Below are positions 44,237 through 52,765 of a stretch of 64,000 nucleotides of DNA, one piece after another. The stretch comes from CALOBA01 sp942491465. GTDB lineage: Bacteria > Pseudomonadota > Gammaproteobacteria > Chromatiales > Chromatiaceae. Position 1 is the stretch's first letter. The number at the start of each line of letters is the position of its first letter. The stretch spans positions 5,836 to 69,835 of the forward strand of contig CALOBA010000032.1 of the NCBI GenBank assembly GCA_942491465.1, in the 5' to 3' direction. The notes beneath the pieces were generated by a model. The model was given only the letters and a program-made list of their open reading frames with translations, ran no database searches and had not been told where the DNA came from. The translations under genes were made by a program, and so were the position numbers.

Positions 44237-44905
44237 GTGATTGTCTTCGAGCACGTTACCAAGCGCTACCCGCATCGGGGCGATGCCCTGAAGGATCTCA
44301 GTTTCCGGATGGAGCCGGGTGAGATGGCCTTTCTGACCGGCCACTCCGGTGCCGGCAAGAGCACGCTGCTGCGCCTCATCGGTCTGATCGAGCGGCCGAG
44401 CCGAGGTCAAGTGTCCGTCAATGGGCGCGATCTGGGCAGCCTGCCGCGGTGGTGGGTGCCCTATCATCGCCGGCAGGTGGGCATGATCTTTCAGGAGCAT
44501 CGCCTGTTGCCCCGCCGCTCGGTGTTCGACAACGTTGCGCTGCCGCTGGTGGCCATGGGCATGGGACGCAAGGAGACCGGTCGGCGCGTGCGCGCCGCCC
44601 TCGATCAGGTCGGGCTGCTGCGCTACGAGCGCGTCCTGCCCATGACCCTGTCCAGCGGCGAGCAGCAGCGCGTGGGCATCGCGCGGGCCGTGGTGGCGCG
44701 CCCGCCGGTGATCCTGGCCGACGAGCCCACCGGAAACCTCGATCCCGAACTCTCGCGAGAGATCTTCGGCCTGTTTGAGCGCTTCCACGAGGTCGGCGTC
44801 AGCCTGTTGATTGCGACCCACGATCTCGAGCTCATCGCCAATCTCCCGTATCGGGTCCTGCGCCTGCATCAGGGCCGGCTCGTGGCCGACTCGGGGAACT
44901 GGTAG
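44237..44905 (+). CDS. ftsE: Cell-division ABC ATPase FtsE
   Basis: This 222-residue ATPase of the FtsEX complex regulates septal murein hydrolases. Walker A is GHSGAGKST, the signature LSSGEQQRVGIARAVV, Walker B VILADEPTGNLDP and the switch His ATHDLEL. The start is a GTG 27 bases after ftsY. ftsX begins six bases after its stop. The length is standard. Confidence 0.95.
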   Translation: MIVFEHVTKRYPHRGDALKDLSFRMEPGEMAFLTGHSGAGKSTLLRLIGLIERPSRGQVSVNGRDLGSLPRWWVPYHRRQVGMIFQEHRLLPRRSVFDNVALPLVAMGMGRKETGRRVRAALDQVGLLRYERVLPMTLSSGEQQRVGIARAVVARPPVILADEPTGNLDPELSREIFGLFERFHEVGVSLLIATHDLELIANLPYRVLRLHQGRLVADSGNW

Positions 44906-44911
44906 GGACGC

Positions 44912-45877
44912 ATGGCAAAACGGCGCCGTCAATCCAGTGCCGGCCTGAGCCCGGGGCGGCGCTTCGATGCCTGGTTGGAGCACCACTTCGAGTCGGCGGT
45001 GACCACCATCGACCAGCTGCTGCGCGCCCCGTTGGCGACCTTGCTGACCGTGCTGGCCATCGGCATTGCGCTGGCCTTGCCGGCGACGCTGCATGTGCTG
45101 ACCGAGAACCTGCGCCTGCTTGGTGGCGGCTGGCAGCAGAGCGCGGCCATTTCGCTGTTCCTGGCCCCGGATGTGGATGAGGCCACGGCCAGCGAGCTGG
45201 CGCTGCGGCTGCGCGCCCGCCCGGAGATCGCCACCGCCTCGGTGATCTCGCGCGCCCAAGGGCTGGCCGAGTTTCGCGCCTACAGCGGGCTTGGCGGGGC
45301 CTTGGAACAGCTGCGCGAGAATCCGCTGCCGGTGGTGCTGGCCATCGACCCGACCCTGCCGGCGAACGACGAGCCGGGGCTGACGCGACTGGCCGCGGCC
45401 CTGGAGGCGCTGCCGCAAAGCGACTTCGCTCGGCTGGATACCCAGTGGTCGCGGCGCTTCCACGGGATCCTGGATCTGCTGCACAACGGTGTGCTGCTGC
45501 TCGGCGGCGTGCTCGCGCTGGCCGTGGTGCTGGTGGTGGGGAACACCGTCCGCCTTGAGATCGAGAACCGCCGCGGCGAGATCGAGGTCATGGACCTGGT
45601 GGGTGCGACGGGGGCCTTCATCCGCCGGCCGTTCCTTTATAACGGGGCCTGGTACGGGCTGCTCGGCGGCATCATCGCCTGGTGCCTGGTGGCGGTCCTG
45701 GTCGCGCTGATGCAGACGCCGGTGGATCGGCTCGCCGCGCTCTACCACACCAGCTTCGACGTCGACGGTCTTGAGGCGCGGGCGTCGCTGCTGCTCATCG
45801 GCGGGGCGCTGTTGTTGGGCGTGCTCGGTAGCTGGCTGGCGGTGTCGAGGCATCTGCGTCGGGTGGGGCCTGCTTGA
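44912..45877 (+). CDS. ftsX: Cell-division permease FtsX
   Basis: This 321-residue inner-membrane protein has four membrane segments: LATLLTVLAIGIALALPATL, GVLLLGGVLALAVVLVVGN, LLGGIIAWCLVAVLVALM and LLLIGGALLLGVLGSWLAV. A periplasmic domain lies between the first two (about 65-200). It couples FtsE ATPase cycles to EnvC/amidase activation at the septum. The N-terminal cytoplasmic basic stretch is normal. Confidence 0.93.
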   Translation: MAKRRRQSSAGLSPGRRFDAWLEHHFESAVTTIDQLLRAPLATLLTVLAIGIALALPATLHVLTENLRLLGGGWQQSAAISLFLAPDVDEATASELALRLRARPEIATASVISRAQGLAEFRAYSGLGGALEQLRENPLPVVLAIDPTLPANDEPGLTRLAAALEALPQSDFARLDTQWSRRFHGILDLLHNGVLLLGGVLALAVVLVVGNTVRLEIENRRGEIEVMDLVGATGAFIRRPFLYNGAWYGLLGGIIAWCLVAVLVALMQTPVDRLAALYHTSFDVDGLEARASLLLIGGALLLGVLGSWLAVSRHLRRVGPA

Positions 45878-46084
45878 TCGGAACTCGCAGTAGGCGGTAT
45901 CTTTAAGCCGACGAGCGGTCATCGGCGACGCCACGATCGGCGTCGCTGCCGGCGGAACTTCCGCGCTAAAAAAATGCCTTATAAAACCGGCGTCTAGCAT
46001 AAACGCCCCATTTTTTTTGGTCTGTCCATGTTTTGCCGCAGGAACTTTCTGTTCATTTCCTGCTCGAAAACCCCGAATTCACTA

Positions 46085-46113
46085 TTGTCAATGACGCGAT
46101 CGGGTGCTAATCT
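46085..46113 (+). promoter_or_regulatory. Sigma-70 promoter of rpoH
   Basis: TTGTCA (46085-46090), a 17-base spacer and TAATCT (46108-46113) lie 32 bases before the rpoH start. The match to consensus is good (5/6 and 4/6), and the surrounding sequence is AT-rich. Confidence 0.65.
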
Positions 46114-46145
46114 AGATCCCGAGCATTTTACTGGGGAATCACGAC

Positions 46146-47006
46146 ATGAGCCACGCAACGACCACCGACATCGCAGCTGTGGGCAACCTGTCCACGGGTA
46201 CCATCGACGCTTACATCAGTAGCGCATACCAGATTCCCGTCTTGACCGTGGACGAGGAACGCCAGTTGGCCGTGCGGCTGCGCGAGAACAACGACATGAT
46301 GGCGGCGCGCCGCTTGGTGCTGTCGCATCTGCGTTTTGTGATCCGCATCGCCCGCGGCTACATGGGCTACGGTCTGCCGCTGCCGGATCTGATCCAAGAG
46401 GGTACGGTGGGCCTGATGAAGGCCGTCCGCCGCTTTGATCCCGAGGTCGGCGTCCGCCTGGTCAGCTTTGCGGTGCACTGGATCCGTGCCGAAATTCACG
46501 AATACATCCTGCGCAACTGGCGCATCGTCAAGGTTGCCACCACCAAGGCGCAGCGCAAGTTGTTCTTCAACCTGCGCAGCTCCAAGAAGCGCCTGGGCTG
46601 GTTCACGAAGGCCGAGGTCGATGCGGTTGCCGGGGACTTGGGCGTCAAGCCCGAGACCGTCCTGGAGATGGAGATGCGGCTGTCCAGTCACGACATGTCC
46701 TTCGACGGCCATGACGACGACGATGACGACGGTCCGTCGGCCCCGTCCTCTTACCTGCCGGACGTGCGGATGGAGCCGGCGGCCAAGCTTGAGCGCGAAG
46801 ATAGCGAGACCTGGCAGCGCGAGCGGCTGATGGCCGCCCTGGAAGGGCTCGACGAGCGCAGCAAGACCATCCTGCGCGAGCGCTGGCTGAAGGAGAAAAA
46901 GCAGACCCTGCACGAGCTGGCGCAGCAGTTCGGGGTGTCCGCCGAGCGCATTCGCCAGATCGAGAAGAATGCGATGAAGAAGCTCCGCGTGCAGTTGGAG
47001 CTCTAG
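46146..47006 (+). CDS. rpoH: RNA polymerase sigma-32 factor
   Basis: This is a 286-residue heat-shock sigma factor. Region 2 reads LVLSHLRFVIRIARGYMGYG, then LPDLIQEGTVGLMKAVRRFD and FAVHWIRAEIHEYILRNWRI. The RpoH box RKLFFNLR follows at residues about 139-146. Region 4.2 is LHELAQQFGVSAERIRQIEK. An acidic DDDDDDG stretch (about 195-200) separates regions 3 and 4. The location after ftsEX is the classic gammaproteobacterial order. Confidence 0.96.
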   Translation: MSHATTTDIAAVGNLSTGTIDAYISSAYQIPVLTVDEERQLAVRLRENNDMMAARRLVLSHLRFVIRIARGYMGYGLPLPDLIQEGTVGLMKAVRRFDPEVGVRLVSFAVHWIRAEIHEYILRNWRIVKVATTKAQRKLFFNLRSSKKRLGWFTKAEVDAVAGDLGVKPETVLEMEMRLSSHDMSFDGHDDDDDDGPSAPSSYLPDVRMEPAAKLEREDSETWQRERLMAALEGLDERSKTILRERWLKEKKQTLHELAQQFGVSAERIRQIEKNAMKKLRVQLEL

Positions 47007-47056
47007 GCCTGCGGGCATCGCGCCGCCCTGATCCGGCGGACGATCCGCCGGACTGG

Positions 47057-47097
47057 AAAAAGCCCACCCCGCAAAAGCACGCGGGGCGGGCTTTTTT
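47057..47097 (+). terminator. Rho-independent terminator of rpoH
   Basis: A GC-rich hairpin (GCCCACCCCGC with GCGGGGCGGGC) is flanked by A5 on the left and T6 on the right, 50 bases after the rpoH stop. The A/T flanks make it potentially bidirectional. Confidence 0.9.
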
Positions 47098-47436
47098 CAT
47101 GGTGGTCTCGTCCCGCCTGTGCGCATACAGCGCCCGCAACGGCGAGCCCCGGGCGGATGCCCGGGTACCGCTTGATTTGCATCCGCGGCCTGCTTCGTCT
47201 ATGGTCCAGCCAGAGATACACGCCGGGCTTCGAGACCCAACCCACCCCGACCGGCACCGCCGGTCTTCGATCACCTATCTGCACGCGCCGTGCCCATCCA
47301 TCCGAGCCGATCGCCGTCGAGATCCGCTGATCGCCATGCCCCGATTGGCCCGATCCCCCCACTCGGATCTCGACATAGCCGACTCGTTAAGGCACGCCGC
47401 GCCATCCAAACCGACACCGACCGCGGAGGTCAAACC
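47098..47436. other. Intergenic region between rpoH terminator and the FKBP gene
   Basis: These 339 bases have no gene I can support. Open frames here are Arg/Pro-rich shadows. The region must hold the promoter of the FKBP gene, but no box stands out by eye. Confidence 0.5.
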
Positions 47437-47874
47437 ATGTCTGCATCCGCAGCAGCCAAGTCCGGAGATACCGTTCAGGTCCACTACACCGGCACCCTTG
47501 CCGACGGCTCCGAGTTCGACTCCAGTCGAGGCAGCGATCCGCTGGAGATCAAGCTCGGCGAGGGGAATCTGATCGCAGGTTTTGAAAATGCCGTCCTTGG
47601 CATGACTGTCGGCGACAACAAGCAGGTCATCATCCCCTGTGCCGAGGCCTACGGCGAGCACAACCCGCAGATGACCCAGCACGTCCCCCGCGACCTGATC
47701 CCGGGGGAGATCGAGCTGGCCGAGGGGATGACCCTGCACGCCCAAGGGCCCGACGGGCAGACGCTGCGTTTCACCGTGGTCTCGTTCGACGCGGAATCGG
47801 TCTCCGTCGACGGCAATCACCCGCTCGCCGGCAAGGACCTGACCTTCGATCTGGAGCTGGTGGCGATCCTCTGA
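47437..47874 (+). CDS. FKBP-type peptidyl-prolyl isomerase, SlyD-like
   Basis: This 145-residue isomerase has the FKBP start GDTVQVHYTGTLADGSEFDS and the insert-in-flap (IF) chaperone segment typical of SlyD/FkpB, EAYGEHNPQMTQHVPRDLIP through SFDAESVSVDGNHPLAGKDL. It lacks the His/Cys-rich metal-binding tail of E. coli SlyD. GGAGG lies before the ATG at 47437. It is a cytoplasmic folding helper and a fitting neighbour of rpoH, though it has its own transcript. Confidence 0.9.
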   Translation: MSASAAAKSGDTVQVHYTGTLADGSEFDSSRGSDPLEIKLGEGNLIAGFENAVLGMTVGDNKQVIIPCAEAYGEHNPQMTQHVPRDLIPGEIELAEGMTLHAQGPDGQTLRFTVVSFDAESVSVDGNHPLAGKDLTFDLELVAIL

Positions 47875-47895
47875 TCCGCCGCACGGATCTCGACG

Positions 47896-48696
47896 ATGGC
47901 ACCACCGGTCGATTGGGCCGCGCTGCGGGTCCCGGCCTTTGACGGGCTGGACCCTGAGCAGACGATTGCGCTGCTGCCCCTGGGCGCGATCGAGGCCCAT
48001 GGACCGCATCTGCCCGTCGGCACCGACGGAATGATCAATCAGGGCATCGTCGCCGCCGCCCGGGATCGGATCGGGGCGCCGGCCCGTCTGCTGGTGCTGC
48101 CGCCGCTGACGGTGGGCCTAAGCCTGGAGCATGCCGCCTTCGCCGGCACGCTGCACGCGTCCCCGGAGACCTTGCTCGCGCTGTGGACCGACGTCGGTCG
48201 TGGCGTCGCCGCTGCCGGCGTGCGCAAGCTGCTGCTGTTCAACAGCCACGGCGGTCAGACCGCGCTGGTGGACTTGGTGGCCCTGCGCCTACGCGCCGAG
48301 GTGGACATGCTGGTGGCGCGGGCGCACTGGAGCGACCTGGGGCTGCCCGACGGTCTGTTCACGGCCGAAGAACTCGCCCACGGCCTGCATGGCGGAGAGA
48401 TAGAGACGGCGCTGATGCTGCACCTGGCCCCGGAGCTGGTCGATCTCACCGATGCCCCCGCCGACACCGGGCTGCCGGCGGCGATGGCCCGGCGCAATCG
48501 AGTGCTCGGGGTCGAGGCCCCGGTGGGCATCGGCTGGTTGGCCCAGGATCTGTCCCCAGTCGGTGTCTGCGGCAACGCCGCGGGCGCCGATGCCGAGCGC
48601 GGGGCCAAGCTGCTCGATCATCTGGCGAGCGAGCTTGCGCGCCTGGTCGGCGAGATGGCGGCGACGCCGTTGTCGACGCTGGGGGCGGCGCCGTGA
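47896..48696 (+). CDS. Creatininase family amidohydrolase
   Basis: This 266-residue metal-dependent amidohydrolase has LLPLGAIEAHGPHLPVGTD with metal ligands Glu and His, then LLFNSHGGQTALVDLVALRL and HGGEIETALML with further ligands. The family includes creatininase, a riboflavin/F420 pathway enzyme and MftE, and the substrate cannot be told from sequence. The neighbouring RibD-C protein suggests a flavin or pterin-related pathway, which is only a guess. It lies 21 bases downstream of the FKBP gene. Confidence 0.87.
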   Translation: MAPPVDWAALRVPAFDGLDPEQTIALLPLGAIEAHGPHLPVGTDGMINQGIVAAARDRIGAPARLLVLPPLTVGLSLEHAAFAGTLHASPETLLALWTDVGRGVAAAGVRKLLLFNSHGGQTALVDLVALRLRAEVDMLVARAHWSDLGLPDGLFTAEELAHGLHGGEIETALMLHLAPELVDLTDAPADTGLPAAMARRNRVLGVEAPVGIGWLAQDLSPVGVCGNAAGADAERGAKLLDHLASELARLVGEMAATPLSTLGAAP

Positions 48697-48736
48697 TCGC
48701 CGTCTGAAGCAAGCGTTTCCAGCTAGCCGGGCTGCC

Positions 48737-49684
48737 ATGGTGCCAGGAAAGTCTGCAACCGATGAGCCGTGGGAGTTGCTTGACGCCCTACGACAGCGTG
48801 CGGCCGCCGCACCGCTGCCGAGCGCTGCGGTGCCCTTTGGGTTGGCCTCGGCGTCTCTGGTGCCACTGAGGCCCGATCGGCAGCATCGGGCGGTCCTGAT
48901 TCAGGAGGCGAGTGGCGCTTGGCGCTGCGGCCCCGCGTTGGCCGGTGGGCAAGGCGGGGCCATGGGCTCGCTGCTGCGATTGTATCTGCCGTTGTTCAAT
49001 CCGGCGCTTGTCACCGGCTGGACCGTCGCCCACCTGGGCCAGAGCCTGGACGGATGCATCGCCACCCACAACGGCGACGCCTGCTTCGTCACCGGACCCG
49101 AGAATATCGTCCACCTGCATCGGATGCGGGCGCTGGCCGACGCCGTCGTGGTCGGCGCCGGGACGGTCGCCAACGATGATCCCCGCTTGACCACCCGTCT
49201 GGTGCCCGGGCCGAGCCCGGTGCGGGTGGTGATCGATCCGATGCGGCGACTCGCGGAGCGTTTCCAGGTCTTTCAGGACGGCGCCGCGGAGACCCTGCTG
49301 TGCTGTGCCGGCGCGCAGGCGGGGGGGCGGGGGAAGCACGGTCGGGCGCGGGTGCTCCCGATCACCGGTGCGGCCGATAGGCTGGACCTAGGCGCACTCA
49401 AGTCCGTGCTGCACGGGCATGGCCTGCGGCGCTTGTTTGTCGAGGGTGGCGGCGTCACCGTCTCCGGCTTCGTGGTCGCCGATCTGGTCGATCGGCTGCA
49501 GGTCACGGTGGCGCCGGTGGTGATCGGCCAGGGTCGTCCGGGCCTGGCCCTGCCGCGGGTGAACGCGCTGTCGGAGGCGCTGCGCGCCCCTTCCCAAGCC
49601 GTCCCGATGGGGCAGGACACCTGTTACGACCTCGATCTGCGGGCCGCCGGGCGCGGCCCCGGCAGCTCGGGGTCGGTGCGCTAG
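48737..49684 (+). CDS. RibD C-terminal (dihydrofolate-reductase-like) domain protein
   Basis: This is a 315-residue protein. The first 120 residues are unassigned. From about 115 the RibD_C fold appears: VAHLGQSLDGCIATHNGDAC, HRMRALADAVVVGAGTVAND, DPRLTTRLVPGPSPVRVVID, then RRLFVEGGGVTVSGFVVADL and the closing DRLQVTVAPVVIGQGRPGL. Such reductases act on pyrimidine or pteridine intermediates with NADPH. No deaminase domain is attached. The last four bases overlap the stop of the convergent DEAD-box gene. Confidence 0.85.
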   Translation: MVPGKSATDEPWELLDALRQRAAAAPLPSAAVPFGLASASLVPLRPDRQHRAVLIQEASGAWRCGPALAGGQGGAMGSLLRLYLPLFNPALVTGWTVAHLGQSLDGCIATHNGDACFVTGPENIVHLHRMRALADAVVVGAGTVANDDPRLTTRLVPGPSPVRVVIDPMRRLAERFQVFQDGAAETLLCCAGAQAGGRGKHGRARVLPITGAADRLDLGALKSVLHGHGLRRLFVEGGGVTVSGFVVADLVDRLQVTVAPVVIGQGRPGLALPRVNALSEALRAPSQAVPMGQDTCYDLDLRAAGRGPGSSGSVR

Positions 49685-52278
49685 TCTTCGGGCTTGCGCC
49701 AGGTGTAGCGATCGTCGCGGCGCTGCTGGGGGCTGCGTCCGCGGTCGTCGCGGTCCCGATCAAAGCTGCGTTGCGGGCGATCTCGGCCGCGGTCGTCGGC
49801 GCCGGGGCGGTCCCGATCAAAGCTGCGTTGGGGGCGATCCCGGTCGCGGTCGCCGGCGCCGGGGCGGTCCCGATCAAAGCTGCGTTGCGGGCGATCTCGG
49901 CCGCGGTCGCCGGCGCCGGGGCGGTCCCGATCAAAGCTGCGTTGCGGGCGATCTCGGCCGCGGTCGTCGGCGCGGGGGCGGTCCCGATCAAAGCTGCGTT
50001 GCGGGCGATCTCGGCCGCGGTCGGCGCCGGAGTAGCGATCACGGTTGCGGTCGCCGTTGCGGTCGTTGTCGCGCCCGCGGTAACGGCCGCCATCTCCCTC
50101 GGGGCGCGGGCGGTCGCGGCGGAAGCCGTCGTCGTTGCGCGGTGGGCGCCGGTCGTTGTCTCGCCAGCCGCCGCCGCCGCCGCCGTCGCGGCGCGGGGGG
50201 CGGCGCGGGGCGGCGAGGTCTTCGGGATTGGCGCGGCTGATGCGCATCGGCTGGCCGTTGACGCGCACGCCCTTGAGGTGCTGGAAGATCTCCTTGGGGA
50301 CCTCCGGTAGGTCGACCAGGCTGTGGTCGTCGCGGATGTCGATGCGGCCGATGTGCTTGCCGTCGAGCCCGGCCTCGTTGGCGATGGCGCCGACGATCTC
50401 GCGGGCGCCGACGCCGTCGCGATGGCCGACATCGATGCGGTAGGTCAGCTTGTCGGCGTCGCCGCCGCGGTCCTCGCGCCGAGGTCGGTGCGGACGCTCG
50501 TCGTCGGGTCGCCCGCGATCCCGATCCCGCTGGCGCGGCGGACGCTGGTCGCGGGCGGAGAAGTCGCCGTCCTCGCGCCGCGGCTTGCGCTTCGGTGGGT
50601 CGTCCGGCACCTCCAGCGGGCGCTCTCGCTGCAGCTGGAAGCTCAGGGCCGCGGTCATGTCCATCAGGTCCAGTTCATGTTCCTTGGACAGGCGGTCGAT
50701 CAGGCGGTAGAAGAAGTCCAGGTCCTGCTCGGCCAGGGTGCGGCGAAGATCTTCGACGAAGCGGTCGATACGCGAGGCGCTGAGGTCCGCCGCCGAGGGC
50801 GGCTCCATGGGCGCGATGCGCTGGCCGGTGACGCGCTCGATGGCGCGCAGCAGGCCGCGCTCGCGCGGCTCCACCAGCAGGATGGCGCGCCCGGTGCGCC
50901 CGGCGCGCCCGGTGCGGCCGATGCGGTGCACATAGGCCGACGGGTCGGTGGGGATGTCGTAGTTGACCACATGGCTGATGCGCTCGACATCGAGCCCGCG
51001 GGCGGCCACATCGGTGGCCACCAGGATGTCGAGGTTGCCGTCGCGCAGGCGGCCGACGGCGCGCTCGCGCTGATCCTGGCTCAGGTCGCCGTTGATCGGC
51101 TCGGCGGCGAAGCCGTGGGCCTGGAGCCGGTGGGCCAGTTCGTCGCTGCCGTGCTTGGTGCGCACGAAGATGAGCATGCCGTCGAAGGGCTCCATCTCCA
51201 GGATGCGCGTCAGCAGGTCGAGCTTGTGCCAGCGGGTGACCACGCAGTGGCGCTGATCGATGGCATCGACCGTGGCTGCCCGGGTCTTGATCTTGACCTC
51301 CACCGGGTCGCGCATGCGGGTGCGGGCGACGCGACGGATGGGGTCGGGCATGGTGGCCGAGAACAGGGCGACCTGCACGTTGTCGGGGCAGTGCTCGAAG
51401 ATGGCGTCCACCTCATCGGCGAAGCCCATCTTCAGCATCTCGTCGGCCTCGTCGAGCACCAGCGCGCCCAGCCCGGCCAGCGACAGCGAGCCGCGGCGCA
51501 GGTGATCCATGACCCGCCCCGGGGTGCCCACGATGACCTGGGGCACCCGGCGCAGCTGCTTGTTCTGCAGGCTGTAGCTCTGGCCGCCGTAGATCGGCAG
51601 CACATGGAAGCCGGGGATGTGGCGACCGTAGCTCTGGAAGGCCTCGGCCACCTGCAGGGCGAGCTCGCGGGTCGGGGTTAGGGCCAGCAGCTGCGGCAGG
51701 CGCTCGCCGTCATCGCGCGACGCCGCCCGCAGGCGGCTGAGCAGCGGCAGGGCGAAGGCGGCGGTCTTGCCGGTGCCGGTCTGGGCCTGACCGAGCAGGT
51801 CCTGGCCGTCGAGCAGATGCGGGATGCAGCGCTGCTGGATCGGCGTCGGTGTCTCGTAGCCCAGCTCGGCGATGGCGCGGGCGACCGGGGCGGCAAGGTC
51901 GAGGCTGGCGAAGCCCGGCTCGGCGGGGGCGTCATCGGCCGCAGGGCCGTCTGCGTCCCGGGCGGGCTCGGCCGGGGCCGTCGCCGTGGCCGGGGCTTCG
52001 GGCGTCCGCGGCTCGGAGACGGCTGGAGCGACGGCGGCGTCATCGGCCGCCGTTGCCCCGTCGGCTGCGTCGGCAGCGGGGCCATCTGCGTCTTGGACGG
52101 GCTCGGCCGGGGCTGTCGCCGTGTCGGACGATGGGGCTGGGGCTGCGTCCGTCAGGGGCCCCGAGGCGGTTGCATCGATGGGGTCTGAGGCTGGCGTGAC
52201 GTTGCTGTCGGCTGGATGTGCTTGGGGCTCGACGGCGTTGTCGGCGGCCTCCGATTCTGGGGGTGGGCGGTTTTCCAT
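49681..52278 (-). CDS. DEAD-box RNA helicase with DbpA-type RNA-binding domain and low-complexity ends
   Basis: This 865-residue helicase is of the DeaD/CsdA type. An Ala/Asp/Pro-rich leader (about 1-130) precedes the Q motif (ETPTPIQQ). Then come AQTGTGKT (I), TPTRELALQ (Ia), DEAD (II), SAT (III) and HRIGRTGRAGRTG (VI). A DbpA RNA-binding domain (LTYRIDVGHRDGVGAREIVG) lies at about 600-680. The C-terminus is Arg/Asp/Gly-rich, with five near-identical 19-residue repeats. It unwinds RNA in ribosome assembly or mRNA decay. The repetitive tails are probably disordered and may promote condensates. I prefer the start MENRPPPESE (52278). Confidence 0.93.
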   Translation of the reverse strand: MENRPPPESEAADNAVEPQAHPADSNVTPASDPIDATASGPLTDAAPAPSSDTATAPAEPVQDADGPAADAADGATAADDAAVAPAVSEPRTPEAPATATAPAEPARDADGPAADDAPAEPGFASLDLAAPVARAIAELGYETPTPIQQRCIPHLLDGQDLLGQAQTGTGKTAAFALPLLSRLRAASRDDGERLPQLLALTPTRELALQVAEAFQSYGRHIPGFHVLPIYGGQSYSLQNKQLRRVPQVIVGTPGRVMDHLRRGSLSLAGLGALVLDEADEMLKMGFADEVDAIFEHCPDNVQVALFSATMPDPIRRVARTRMRDPVEVKIKTRAATVDAIDQRHCVVTRWHKLDLLTRILEMEPFDGMLIFVRTKHGSDELAHRLQAHGFAAEPINGDLSQDQRERAVGRLRDGNLDILVATDVAARGLDVERISHVVNYDIPTDPSAYVHRIGRTGRAGRTGRAILLVEPRERGLLRAIERVTGQRIAPMEPPSAADLSASRIDRFVEDLRRTLAEQDLDFFYRLIDRLSKEHELDLMDMTAALSFQLQRERPLEVPDDPPKRKPRREDGDFSARDQRPPRQRDRDRGRPDDERPHRPRREDRGGDADKLTYRIDVGHRDGVGAREIVGAIANEAGLDGKHIGRIDIRDDHSLVDLPEVPKEIFQHLKGVRVNGQPMRISRANPEDLAAPRRPPRRDGGGGGGWRDNDRRPPRNDDGFRRDRPRPEGDGGRYRGRDNDRNGDRNRDRYSGADRGRDRPQRSFDRDRPRADDRGRDRPQRSFDRDRPGAGDRGRDRPQRSFDRDRPGAGDRDRDRPQRSFDRDRPGADDRGRDRPQRSFDRDRDDRGRSPQQRRDDRYTWRKPED
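49751..50035. repeat. 57-bp tandem repeat inside the DEAD-box gene
   Basis: The start word CGGTCCCGATCAAAGCTGCG recurs at 49751, 49808, 49865, 49922 and 49979, exactly 57 bases apart. Each unit encodes a 19-residue R/D/G/Q repeat on the minus strand. The near identity indicates recent expansion or ongoing homogenisation. Confidence 0.95.
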
Positions 52279-52478
52279 CAGGGGTCTCGGCGGGGGCGGG
52301 CGGTGCGCGACATCCCGCTGCAAGGGCGGGGCGCAAGATAGCCGAACACTATCACCCGTTGCCGGGATCAGATCAACGATAATCCGACGGGCGGAAGATC
52401 TTGGCGAGGCTGAGACCGAGCCGGTCCGGGCTCACCAATCCCAATCGTGGGTCTCGCCGATGGGGGCGGCATGGCCAG

Positions 52479-52582
52479 TAAGGATCGGTTCAGAAACAAG
52501 TGGCGCAGACGCCCGCTCGCTGAACCTTTTGATTGGCCATTTCGTCGTTGCGTCTGCACCACTTGTTTCTGAACCTTGACTA
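52479..52582. mobile_element. Inverted-repeat element, copy 2
   Basis: This is the second copy of the element at 23918-24020, with the same arms (GGTTCAGAAACAAGTGGCGC and its inverse) and two internal differences. It lies in the 487-base gap between the DEAD-box gene and the UbiB-like gene. I found nothing else in that gap. Confidence 0.8.
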
Positions 52583-52765
52583 AGCCGCTTGATTCGGTTA
52601 CCCGGGTCCGGGTCCGCAGGTCCAGCGTCTATTCACACTGTTTCGGTCAAGAATTGTCATGGAGCGATGCGCTGTTGGCGGATAGGCTTGTTGTCCATGC
52701 GGCAAGCATCAAACTTGCAACAAGGCGTGAACAAACACCGTAGTTGTCCCCGGAGGACCTGAACA

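Noticed and set aside
43898..46000. Minus-strand frame of 700 codons opposite ftsY-ftsE-ftsX
   Set aside because: It is antisense to three well-conserved genes and has no recognisable domain.
47099..47572. Open frame between rpoH and the FKBP gene
   Set aside because: It overlaps the rpoH terminator and the FKBP start in another frame and has no conserved motif.
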